DNA of 64,000 nucleotides from Sediminicola sp037203765 (GTDB taxonomy: Bacteria > Bacteroidota > Bacteroidia > Flavobacteriales > Flavobacteriaceae): the NCBI RefSeq assembly GCF_037203765.1, contig NZ_JBBCAS010000002.1, forward strand, positions 475,436-539,435. Reading direction: 5' to 3'. Of the stretch, positions 18,287-25,675 are shown piece after piece. Position numbers and translations under genes: made by a program. A model generated the notes under the pieces. That model was given only the letters and a program-made list of their open reading frames with translations. It was not told the DNA's origin and ran no database searches. Numbering within the stretch: position 1 is the stretch's first letter; each line of letters starts with the position of its first letter.

Positions 18287-19177
18287 TCAATATTTTATTT
18301 CATTCCAAGTATTGGAATAAAATGGGGCAACCCTTGTCAAGGTCTCTTTGAGCTGTACCACGTCCATTTTGGGACCATCCGAAAAAATATCCTTGATCTC
18401 ATCCGATTTGGCATCAAAAAAAGTCTGTATCAAAAATGCATTTGGACGTCTTTTGACCATGGTCTCCATTAATCTCATGGTTCCCGCGATCACTTGTTTC
18501 CCGGTACTGTTGTTGTCTGCCAAGATATCAAGGCCCTTTCTATGATAATTGTACATGGCAATGCGGTATTCCCTGAAGGTATTGGACAAAAGATTGTCCA
18601 CCAATTCAAAACGCGTACGATCACTGGATGATTGGCTCCATCCCGTATAACTACTTCCCTGGGCCTGGGTTACTATATTTTGGGCTTTTCTAAAATATTC
18701 GTTTCCCCCTTCCAAAGCAAAAGTATCGGCATCCAATCCAAGCATAATATAAACATAGTAAGAAACGACCCCTACCAAATTGGAATCGAATACATTTTCG
18801 TTGTATACTAAAGGCTGGAATTCTATATATTCAAAATTGAATTGATTGTCCTTGTAATTGAATACTGGGCTTTCGTAAGAAGTATTATATACCGGCCTTG
18901 AGGATTGCAATTGAATACTTGCCTTGAACCTATTGGATTCAAACTCCGTTACAGTGATAAACATTCTGGCGTTAACCCGTTCACGTTCCTTATATACTTT
19001 GTTGGTCCATTTGTTTTTGTTCACAAAATCGTTCAAGGAGCGCTCCAGGGTCTTAAAAATCTGTTGATTGGTCTGCCCTACTTGGTCTGAGTTTATGGTG
19101 ACGGTACAATTTAGTTCTTGGGCGTAAAGGGACAGGGTAAGCAGTGAACAACAAATTGCAAGTAAAAGCCTATGCAT
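18287..19177 (-). CDS. porD: PorD / DUF4835 family protein
   Basis: A 296-residue secreted protein with a signal peptide (residues 1-20, ending LYAQ). DUF4835 members are named PorD and are linked to the type IX secretion system and gliding of Bacteroidota; the exact role is not defined. The mature start ELNCTVTINSDQVGQTNQQI and the segment GVVSYYVYIMLGLDADTFA are typical of the family. Its start overlaps the coaBC stop by 8 bases. The order bamD-rpoZ-coaBC-porD-recN is, from memory, common in Flavobacteriia. Confidence 0.85.
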   Translation of the reverse strand: MHRLLLAICCSLLTLSLYAQELNCTVTINSDQVGQTNQQIFKTLERSLNDFVNKNKWTNKVYKERERVNARMFITVTEFESNRFKASIQLQSSRPVYNTSYESPVFNYKDNQFNFEYIEFQPLVYNENVFDSNLVGVVSYYVYIMLGLDADTFALEGGNEYFRKAQNIVTQAQGSSYTGWSQSSSDRTRFELVDNLLSNTFREYRIAMYNYHRKGLDILADNNSTGKQVIAGTMRLMETMVKRRPNAFLIQTFFDAKSDEIKDIFSDGPKMDVVQLKETLTRVAPFYSNTWNEIKY

Positions 19178-20375
19178 GGATTCTATTGATTATTTCATTC
19201 ATAATATCCAACGCCACCTCTGCCTTGGTCTTTAATGCAAACGTTTTTATACTTGAATTCTTATCCATGAACGTAATTTTATTGGTTGCCTTTCCAAAAC
19301 CGGCTCCTGAGTCATTCATGGAGTTCAACACGATGGCATCCAGATTTTTCCTAGCTAATTTGCCTTTGGCGTTTTCAAGTTCATTTTCGGTTTCCAGGGC
19401 GAATCCAACGAGAAACTGATGTTTCTTTTGTTCTCCCAAGGACAGGAGGATATCTTTATTTTTGACCAACTCCAAATTTAGATGATCGTCCTTTTTCTTG
19501 ATCTTTTGATCTGCCACCACTTTTGGCCTATAATCTGAAACTGCCGCTGCACAAATAACGATATCCATTTGTCCGTAATGCGAATGGACCTCGGTGTACA
19601 TTTGATCTGCAGATACGACCCTCACCAATTTGATAGCCTCATTTTGCACGTCCAGAGCCGATGGACCAGAAACCAAGATGACCTCAGCACCTTTGGAGGC
19701 AGCCGCTTTGGCAATCTCAAAACCCATCAAACCTGAAGAGTGGTTACCAATAAAACGAACGGGATCTATGGCCTCATAGGTCGGACCGGCGGTGATGAGC
19801 ACCTTTTTCCCCTTTAGTGGCAAATCACTGGATAAAGTTTCCTTGATAAAGTGCAGTATATCTTCCGGTTCTGCCATTCGCCCTTCACCGTGAAGTCCAC
19901 TTGCGAGCTCCCCTGATGTTGCCGGAATCATAATATTGCCAAAAGACCGCAACTTCTCGAACGAAGCAAGTGACGATGGATGCTTGTACATATCAAGATC
20001 CATTGCCGGGGCAAAAAAAACAGGGCACTTGGCCGAAAGGTATGTGGCCAAAAGCAGATTGTCACAAGTGCCATTGGCCATTTTTGAAAGGGTGTTGGCC
20101 GTTGCGGGCGCGATCACCATATAATCTGCCCAAAGTCCCAAATCCACATGATTGTTCCAAGAAATACTTTCCCCTTCTTCATGTACAAAGGAGGAAAGTA
20201 CAGGATTTTTTGAAAGTGTGGCCAAGGTGAGTGGGGAAACAAAAGAGCTGGCACTATCTGTTAAAATCACTTTAACATTAGCGCCAGCTTTTATCAGTAA
20301 ACGTACCAGAAATGTTGTTTTGTACGCGGCTATACCCCCGGTTATTCCTAGCAGGATATTCTTACCGCCCAACAT
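19170..20375 (-). CDS. coaBC: Bifunctional phosphopantothenoylcysteine decarboxylase / phosphopantothenate-cysteine ligase
   Basis: Joins cysteine to 4'-phosphopantothenate and then decarboxylates the product, two consecutive steps of CoA synthesis. The 401 residues hold the FMN-dependent CoaC half (about 1-180: GITGGIAAYKTTFLVRLL, the active-site His in NHVDLGLWADYMVIAPAT, and PAMDLDMY). The CoaB half (about 185-400) has KKVLITAGPTYEAIDPVRFI, CAAAVSDYRP and the KIKKKD lysine cluster. It starts 3 bases after the rpoZ stop and overlaps porD. Confidence 0.95.
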   Translation of the reverse strand: MLGGKNILLGITGGIAAYKTTFLVRLLIKAGANVKVILTDSASSFVSPLTLATLSKNPVLSSFVHEEGESISWNNHVDLGLWADYMVIAPATANTLSKMANGTCDNLLLATYLSAKCPVFFAPAMDLDMYKHPSSLASFEKLRSFGNIMIPATSGELASGLHGEGRMAEPEDILHFIKETLSSDLPLKGKKVLITAGPTYEAIDPVRFIGNHSSGLMGFEIAKAAASKGAEVILVSGPSALDVQNEAIKLVRVVSADQMYTEVHSHYGQMDIVICAAAVSDYRPKVVADQKIKKKDDHLNLELVKNKDILLSLGEQKKHQFLVGFALETENELENAKGKLARKNLDAIVLNSMNDSGAGFGKATNKITFMDKNSSIKTFALKTKAEVALDIMNEIINRIHA

Positions 20376-20378
20376 ATC

Positions 20379-20705
20379 TTAAACGTCTTTTTCTGTATTT
20401 CTATGGTATATTTTATCCTCCAACCACTCTACAACTGCCAATGCATGAGGCTTAGGAAGTTTTTCATAGAATTTGGAAACTTCGATTTGCTCTTTGTTTT
20501 CAAAAACCTCATCCAAGCTATCGCTATAAGTAGCAAACTCCTCCAATTTCTCCAACAACTCTTTTTTTATCTCGGAGTTGATCTGAATCGCTCTTTTGGA
20601 AACGATGGAAATGGCTTCATAAATATTACCTGTGTTAGCGTCAAACTCATTTTTGTTGATGGTAACCGTGGAAACGGGTGCCTTAGAGTTTTTCAAATCG
20701 TTCAT
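20379..20705 (-). CDS. rpoZ: RNA polymerase omega subunit, Bacteroidota type
   Basis: A 108-residue protein between bamD and coaBC, the usual location of the divergent Bacteroidota omega subunit (Rpb6-like). The core segment TGNIYEAISIVSKRAIQI corresponds to the omega helix that clamps the beta-prime C-terminus, and KPHALAVVEWLEDKIY is typical of this subgroup. The frame also allows a start two codons earlier (MNM...) at 20711; MNDLKNSK is preferred by family resemblance. Confidence 0.88.
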   Translation of the reverse strand: MNDLKNSKAPVSTVTINKNEFDANTGNIYEAISIVSKRAIQINSEIKKELLEKLEEFATYSDSLDEVFENKEQIEVSKFYEKLPKPHALAVVEWLEDKIYHRNTEKDV

Positions 20706-20724
20706 GTTCATGGTGAAAGTATTA

Positions 20725-21534
20725 TTATTTGGAAAAATTTTCTAATTCGTTGTTTATGGTCTGAATCATATCATCCGCTTTCTTCAAATATTTTGATTCA
20801 GGATAATATTTTTTCAAATTATTGTAGGCCACTTTGGCTTCTTGCAGCCTGTCCGCTTTTTTGCTATCATAACTGTTCAAAGCAAAATTGGTAGAGGCAT
20901 TGAACTTATAAAACAAGGCATCCTCCCTATAAATGGAGCCTGGGTAATCCAATAAGAAGTTTTCGGCCCCGCTAATGGCTGGGGTTAGGAAGCTAAAATC
21001 AAAAGCACTGATCTTGTTGTACTGTGCTACAATCTCTATGGCCTTCTTCTCCTTTTTGGTTGTCAGCTCCTTGGCCATGATATTGGCTCTTTCGAAATAT
21101 TCAGAATCCGGGTAGGTATTGATAAAATTTTGAAGTTTTGCCAAAGCTTTATCGGTATCTGTCTGGTCCAATGAATATCTTGGGGAAAGCTCATAATAGC
21201 TCTGAGCACCTAGAAATGCCGCTTCCTGTAATTTTTCACTCTTAGGATAGGATTTAATAAATCGTTCAAACTGATAGCCTGCCAGATTATAATCTCCGAT
21301 CTCAAAGTAAGAATCCGCAAAGAAGAACATCACACGCTCTCCTTGGGGTTTACCCACATATTTTGGAGCTATCTGTTCCAGTAACCTATTTGCCTTTTTG
21401 TAATCTCCCTCATTATACAGTTTTTCAGCAAGTTCATATTTCGCTGAGCTGTCCTCGTTCTTAAGTACCTTCTGGTACTCACTACAGGAGCTGAATAAAA
21501 CTACAAATACAAAAAAGGATAAAAGCTGCTTCAT
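20725..21534 (-). CDS. bamD: Outer membrane protein assembly factor BamD
   Basis: A lipoprotein of the BAM complex that inserts beta-barrel proteins into the outer membrane. The signal peptide MKQLLSFFVFVVLFSSC ends in a lipobox with Cys17, and the rest is tetratricopeptide-like helices (for example LYNEGDYKKANRLLEQI and SYFEIGDYNLAGYQFERFI). The total is 269 residues. The frame extends four codons further to an ATG at 21546, but that codon lies only 5 bases from the promoter -7 element, and the signal peptide fits the start at 21534. Confidence 0.9.
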   Translation of the reverse strand: MKQLLSFFVFVVLFSSCSEYQKVLKNEDSSAKYELAEKLYNEGDYKKANRLLEQIAPKYVGKPQGERVMFFFADSYFEIGDYNLAGYQFERFIKSYPKSEKLQEAAFLGAQSYYELSPRYSLDQTDTDKALAKLQNFINTYPDSEYFERANIMAKELTTKKEKKAIEIVAQYNKISAFDFSFLTPAISGAENFLLDYPGSIYREDALFYKFNASTNFALNSYDSKKADRLQEAKVAYNNLKKYYPESKYLKKADDMIQTINNELENFSK

Positions 21535-21550
21535 TTTTAAAAACATTTTG

Positions 21551-21558
21551 CAAAATTA
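21551..21558 (-). promoter_or_regulatory. -7 promoter element of bamD
   Basis: On the minus strand this reads TAATTTTG, an exact TAnnTTTG. It heads the bamD-rpoZ-coaBC-porD-recN unit. No matching -33 TTG was found at 17-23 bases. Confidence 0.55.
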
Positions 21559-21691
21559 GCGATTCTAAACGGATATAAAAAACATTTTTTATCGTGCTAA
21601 AATAGTCTTACGACCCACTTTAACCATCTAATTGGCGAAGTTTTAACGTTACCGCAATTAATTTAAGCAGCTGATGGTTTTTAAACAGTAT

Positions 21692-22585
21692 TTAGGCATG
21701 TACCTTGGACAAGGTTTTTAAAAAATTATTTATGTTACCTTTTAATTCCGGTGTGGCTTCCATTAAAGGCAAGCGTACTGCGGCAGTAGAAATTTTTAAG
21801 GATTCGAAAACTGCCTTGATCCCGGCCGGATTGCCTTCCAAAAAAATGAGCGACATAGCGTCCATCAGTCTATAATGCAGGTCATACGCTTCCTTGACAC
21901 GACCTTGCATTCCCAATCTAATCATTTGGGACAATTCTGAAGGGGTCCCTTGCCCCAATACAGAAATTACCCCTGCACCCCCAGCAAGAACGGTGGGCAA
22001 AGCGGTAATATCATCTCCTGATATGACCTGAAAGCCGGTTGGGGCGCCTTTGATGATCTGCATGATCTGGGTGATATCCCCGCAAGCTTCCTTAATGGCC
22101 ACAATATTGTCAAATTCATGTGCCAACCTCAGCGTTGTAGCAGGAAGCATATTACTTCCTGTCCGCCCAGGGACATTATATAAGATAATGGGCTTGGAAG
22201 ACACTTTGGAAATAGCCTTAAAATGTTGGTATATCCCTTCTTGGGAAGGTCTGTTGTAATAAGGTGAAACCGAAAGGACGGCGTCGAAAACACTTAAATC
22301 TGTTTGCTGGAACTCCTCTACCAAAGCAGCCGTATTGCTTCCTCCTAGACCAAGCACCAATGGCAACCTTCCGGCATTGGCCCTAACAACGGTATCGATC
22401 ACCAATTGCTTTTCTGATTTGCTCAAGGTAACTGACTCCCCTGTTGTTCCCAAAACCACCAAATAATCAATACCTCCATCTATACAAAAGCCTACAATCC
22501 TTTCCAATGCTTCCGTATCTACTGAAAAATCCTTTCTAAACGGGGTTACCAATGCCACTCCCGTTCCCTGCAACTGTTCCATCAT
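21692..22585 (-). CDS. dapA: 4-hydroxy-tetrahydrodipicolinate synthase
   Basis: Condenses pyruvate with aspartate semialdehyde in the diaminopimelate/lysine pathway. The 297 residues are of family length. The Schiff-base lysine is Lys165 in VAIKEACGD, the catalytic Tyr136 is in ILYNVPGRTG, and the early GTTGES motif is at 47-52. The gene overlaps the DUF6913 stop by 4 bases (ATGA), so coupling is likely. Another pathway gene, dapF, lies at 37.9-38.7 kb. Confidence 0.95.
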   Translation of the reverse strand: MMEQLQGTGVALVTPFRKDFSVDTEALERIVGFCIDGGIDYLVVLGTTGESVTLSKSEKQLVIDTVVRANAGRLPLVLGLGGSNTAALVEEFQQTDLSVFDAVLSVSPYYNRPSQEGIYQHFKAISKVSSKPIILYNVPGRTGSNMLPATTLRLAHEFDNIVAIKEACGDITQIMQIIKGAPTGFQVISGDDITALPTVLAGGAGVISVLGQGTPSELSQMIRLGMQGRVKEAYDLHYRLMDAMSLIFLEGNPAGIKAVFESLKISTAAVRLPLMEATPELKGNINNFLKTLSKVHA

Positions 22586-23118
22586 TTAATTTCGTTAAGA
22601 ATAAACAAATACTTCCTAAGCTCCTTTTTGAATATATCAAAATCCTTTATGGAAATATTCAATATTAAATCGTTTAAATTTTTATCAACCTCCCCAAAGC
22701 CAACATTCAATCTGGTTTTGGTTTGTAATGTCATCAATTGCAACAACAATTTATCCTTGCTGTAATAATTGATCAACAAATCGTATTCTCTATTCAAAAA
22801 CTCCTTGGCGTAAGCATTTTCTATGACGCCTCCCCATCCTAAATCCCTATCGGAAAATACCGGAGTGGTATAGGGTGAGTTTTTGTCCCGTTCCTCCCGA
22901 TAACCGATCACATGAACCGCATTGGGCTCAAGGGAGAATTCGTGCACCAAATCATAAAAAACATTGGTATCATCAAACTGATCCAAATTAACAATACAAC
23001 CAATAGAGCTTATCCCTTTCTTTCTATCTGACCGCGCTATGGTCCTACCCAATTCCTTCTTTAGAAATTTGCGCCCAGATTTATGTTTAAATTTATCAGT
23101 GATAGCCCTTAAAAACAT
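22582..23118 (-). CDS. DUF6913-like protein
   Basis: A 178-residue soluble protein without signal peptide. It begins with a basic stretch (KFKHKSGRKFLKKELGRTIA) followed by an alpha/beta-looking region with IGCIVNLDQFDDTNVFYDLV and VHVIGYREERDKNSPYTTPV. It resembles flavobacterial proteins labelled DUF6913, of unknown function. It is co-transcribed with dapA through a 4-base overlap and has its own -7 element just upstream. No catalytic motif was recognised. Confidence 0.7.
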   Translation of the reverse strand: MFLRAITDKFKHKSGRKFLKKELGRTIARSDRKKGISSIGCIVNLDQFDDTNVFYDLVHEFSLEPNAVHVIGYREERDKNSPYTTPVFSDRDLGWGGVIENAYAKEFLNREYDLLINYYSKDKLLLQLMTLQTKTRLNVGFGEVDKNLNDLILNISIKDFDIFKKELRKYLFILNEIK

Positions 23119-23135
23119 GTATTTTTACATTTGTA

Positions 23136-23143
23136 CAAAGGTA
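23136..23143 (-). promoter_or_regulatory. -7 promoter element of the DUF6913-dapA unit
   Basis: On the minus strand this reads TACCTTTG (exact TAnnTTTG), 18 bases before the ATG at 23118. A TTTG lies upstream, but at only 13 bases spacing. Confidence 0.5.
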
Positions 23144-23184
23144 AATAATATCCAAACAAATCTATCACGAAGATACGCAGTATA

Positions 23185-23949
23185 ATGAATTTAAAAATAC
23201 AACATTTTGTTATAATTATAACATTTGGACTGTTTTTTTCCTGTAAGGACAATCCGAAAACACTGTTTAAAATTGAAGGCAGACAAATCCCGATCACCAA
23301 TACACTGGTCCCAGTAGATTCCATAGCGCAATTTGTTTCCCCTTACCGAAATAGAATCAATGAAGTTCTGGATAGTACCTTGGCCTATGCCTCCGCAACC
23401 TTTACCACCGAAGATGGTCCATTAAACTCCAGTGCCGGGAATTTCATGGCGGACATTGTCATGTCGGAAGCAGGCCCCATCTTTCAAAAGAGGACCAACA
23501 AAGAGATCGATTTTGTCCTACTGAACAAGGGAGGTATCCGCTCCATCATCTCCAAAGGCGGGGTTAGTGCAAGAGACATGTATCAGGTTATGCCTTTTGA
23601 GAACACCATTGTGGTTGTGGAGCTTTCCGCTAAATCTGTCAGAGATCTCATCACATTTCTAATACAGTCAAAACAGCCTCATCCCGTAGCGGGTATACAG
23701 ATCCAATTAGATCGCAACGGCAGTTTGGCCGCTGTCAACATCCAAGGGATGCCTTTTGATGAGGACCGCACCTACTTTGTTGCTACCTCCAATTATCTGG
23801 CCAACGGTGGGGATAATATGAACTTTTTCAAAAATAAAATCAGTCTAACGGAAACCGATTACCTGTTGAGAAATGCGATGATTGATTACCTCAGAAAAAC
23901 GGATACCATTGTTCCATTGGTAGACGACAGATTTATTCAAACAAAATAA
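23185..23949 (+). CDS. 5'-nucleotidase C-terminal domain lipoprotein
   Basis: A 254-residue lipoprotein with signal peptide and lipobox (FFSC, Cys20). It consists only of the C-terminal substrate-specificity domain of UshA/5'-nucleotidases: NSSAGNFMADIV, LLNKGGIRSIISKGG, FENTIVVVELS and SNYLANGGDNM. The catalytic metallophosphatase domain is absent here and is encoded by the next gene, 1 base downstream. The pair therefore probably forms one periplasmic nucleotidase from two polypeptides, in reversed domain order. Confidence 0.88.
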   Translation: MNLKIQHFVIIITFGLFFSCKDNPKTLFKIEGRQIPITNTLVPVDSIAQFVSPYRNRINEVLDSTLAYASATFTTEDGPLNSSAGNFMADIVMSEAGPIFQKRTNKEIDFVLLNKGGIRSIISKGGVSARDMYQVMPFENTIVVVELSAKSVRDLITFLIQSKQPHPVAGIQIQLDRNGSLAAVNIQGMPFDEDRTYFVATSNYLANGGDNMNFFKNKISLTETDYLLRNAMIDYLRKTDTIVPLVDDRFIQTK

Positions 23950-23950
23950 A

Positions 23951-24862
23951 ATGGAAAGAAGAAAATTTATAGCACAAACTGCGGCATCTACAGCTTTTGT
24001 TGGATTGGGTGGTTTAAGCTTGGCATCTTGCCAAAACCTGGCCGCAAAGCACATCACCATCCTACACACCAATGATGTGCATAGCCATATTGACCCATTT
24101 CCATCAAATCATTCCGAATTCCCCAATTTAGGTGGACTTGCGCGCAGGGCCACTTTGGTGGAACAAATACGCAAAGAAAACCCCAACACACTCCTGTTGG
24201 ATGCTGGGGATATCTTCCAAGGCACTCCATACTTTAACTTTTATGGGGGCGAATTGGAATTTAAGTTGATGAGCATGCTTAAATATGATGCTGCTACCAT
24301 TGGCAACCATGATTTCGACAATGGTATAGAAGGATTGTATGCACAATTGCCAAATGCAAAATTTCAATTCCTCTCGGCCAACTATGATTTTACAAATACC
24401 ATTATGGATGGACAAGTAAAACCGTATACCACCTACCTGTTAAATGGCATCAAGGTGGGGGTTTTTGGATTGGGAATAGCCCTGGAAGGATTGGTGACCA
24501 AAAAACTTTATAAGGAAACCGTTTACTTGGAACCTATAGAAATAGCCCAGGACATCAGCAAAACCCTTAAGGAGGAAGAAAAATGCGATATGGTCGTATG
24601 TCTTTCACATCTAGGCTATTCTTACAGGGACATCCAACTTCCCGATGATCTAAAATTGGCAGCGAGAACAGAACATATAGATCTGATCATTGGCGGTCAT
24701 ACCCACACCTTCCTGGATAAACCGACCATTGCTACCAATAGAATCGGAAGGCAAGTTCTGGTCAATCAGGTTGGGTGTTACGGCATCAATTTGGGAAGGA
24801 TAGATTTCTATTTCGATTCTGAAAAGAATGTAACTGTGGATGGAGTCTCCATAAAGGTATAG
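23951..24862 (+). CDS. Metallophosphatase (5'-nucleotidase N-terminal domain), Tat lipoprotein
   Basis: A 303-residue calcineurin-like phosphoesterase matching the catalytic half of UshA-type 5'-nucleotidases. All metal-binding motifs are visible: ILHTNDVHSH, DAGDIFQGTP, TIGNHDFDNG, LSHLGY and GGHTHTF. The N-terminus ERRKFIAQTAAS is a twin-arginine signal, followed by a lipobox LASC with Cys27, so it should be exported folded and lipidated. The C-terminal substrate domain is encoded by the preceding gene, 1 base away. Confidence 0.9.
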   Translation: MERRKFIAQTAASTAFVGLGGLSLASCQNLAAKHITILHTNDVHSHIDPFPSNHSEFPNLGGLARRATLVEQIRKENPNTLLLDAGDIFQGTPYFNFYGGELEFKLMSMLKYDAATIGNHDFDNGIEGLYAQLPNAKFQFLSANYDFTNTIMDGQVKPYTTYLLNGIKVGVFGLGIALEGLVTKKLYKETVYLEPIEIAQDISKTLKEEEKCDMVVCLSHLGYSYRDIQLPDDLKLAARTEHIDLIIGGHTHTFLDKPTIATNRIGRQVLVNQVGCYGINLGRIDFYFDSEKNVTVDGVSIKV

Positions 24863-24868
24863 TCTGGC

Positions 24869-25375
24869 ATGCATGTAAATATAGTTGCTATTGATCCAAA
24901 AATACTGGTCGGAAAAAGGCTCCAAATGTCCCTTTCCAAAGACAGGACACCCATGCTTTGGCAAAACTTTATGCCCTACAGGAATTCCATAAAGCACCGA
25001 ACATCCTCGGCACTAATTTCTCTGCAAGATTACAAAAACCCTTTTTGCCTGCAAGATTTCACGACAACTACCGAATTTGACAAATGGGCTGCGGTAGAAG
25101 TGTCAAAAGTACAGGATCTTCCAGAAAACATGGAGACCTATACCATATCCGGTGGACTTTATGCGGTATTTACGTATGTTGGGACACCCCAAGGTTTTCG
25201 AAATTTCCTATCAGATATTTACAATGAATGGTTTCCCAGTGCCGACTATATCTTGGATCATAGACCACATTTTGAAATATTGGGAGACAAATACAGAAAC
25301 AATCATCCAGATTCCGAGGAAGAAGTTTGGATCCCGGTCAAGAAAAAGATAAAGACCTCCTTTACGGATCTATAA
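24869..25375 (+). CDS. GyrI-like effector-binding domain protein
   Basis: A 168-residue protein similar to the small-molecule-binding GyrI/AraC-effector domain, without a DNA-binding domain. Visible segments are VNIVAIDPKILVGKRLQMSL, a central KWAAVEVSKVQDLPENME and the domain-typical GGLYAVFTYVGTPQGFRNF. The C-terminus EEVWIPVKKK is common in this fold. It lies 6 bases after the metallophosphatase gene. Its last 14 bases overlap the end of a convergent gene. The ligand is unknown. Confidence 0.75.
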   Translation: MHVNIVAIDPKILVGKRLQMSLSKDRTPMLWQNFMPYRNSIKHRTSSALISLQDYKNPFCLQDFTTTTEFDKWAAVEVSKVQDLPENMETYTISGGLYAVFTYVGTPQGFRNFLSDIYNEWFPSADYILDHRPHFEILGDKYRNNHPDSEEEVWIPVKKKIKTSFTDL

Positions 25376-25664
25376 AATATGCCACCAACGTTTTTTGCTC
25401 GTCCGCAATGGAAATTTTCGGAAATGACTTCTGAGCTTTTCGGTACCAGTATTCCGCATTGAACTTGTCCCCTTCCTTCCGGTGCAGATAGGCATGGATC
25501 CAACTGCCATCAGGACCAGACATATTTTGGGCAATGTCGTGGGAAGCATCCCAGTTTCCCTGAACATCGTACCACATAGACCTCAGTCCTGAATTCCAAT
25601 CCATCGGTGGTTCCACCACTTTTAAGGATGCATGGAAACCCTCCAAGTTAGGCTTTACAGACAT
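25362..25664 (-). CDS. Conserved small protein downstream of ligA
   Basis: A 100-residue soluble protein with no named domain. It is rich in aromatic and charged residues: MDWNSGLRSMWYDVQGNWDA, SWIHAYLHRKEGD and FNAEYWYRKAQK. I recall near-identical motifs in many Flavobacteriaceae proteins annotated as hypothetical, so it is likely a real gene. It starts 11 bases after the ligA stop in the same operon. Its 3' end overlaps the convergent GyrI-like gene by 14 bases. Function unknown. Confidence 0.75.
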   Translation of the reverse strand: MSVKPNLEGFHASLKVVEPPMDWNSGLRSMWYDVQGNWDASHDIAQNMSGPDGSWIHAYLHRKEGDKFNAEYWYRKAQKSFPKISIADEQKTLVAYFIDP

Positions 25665-25675
25665 ACATGTAGCGT

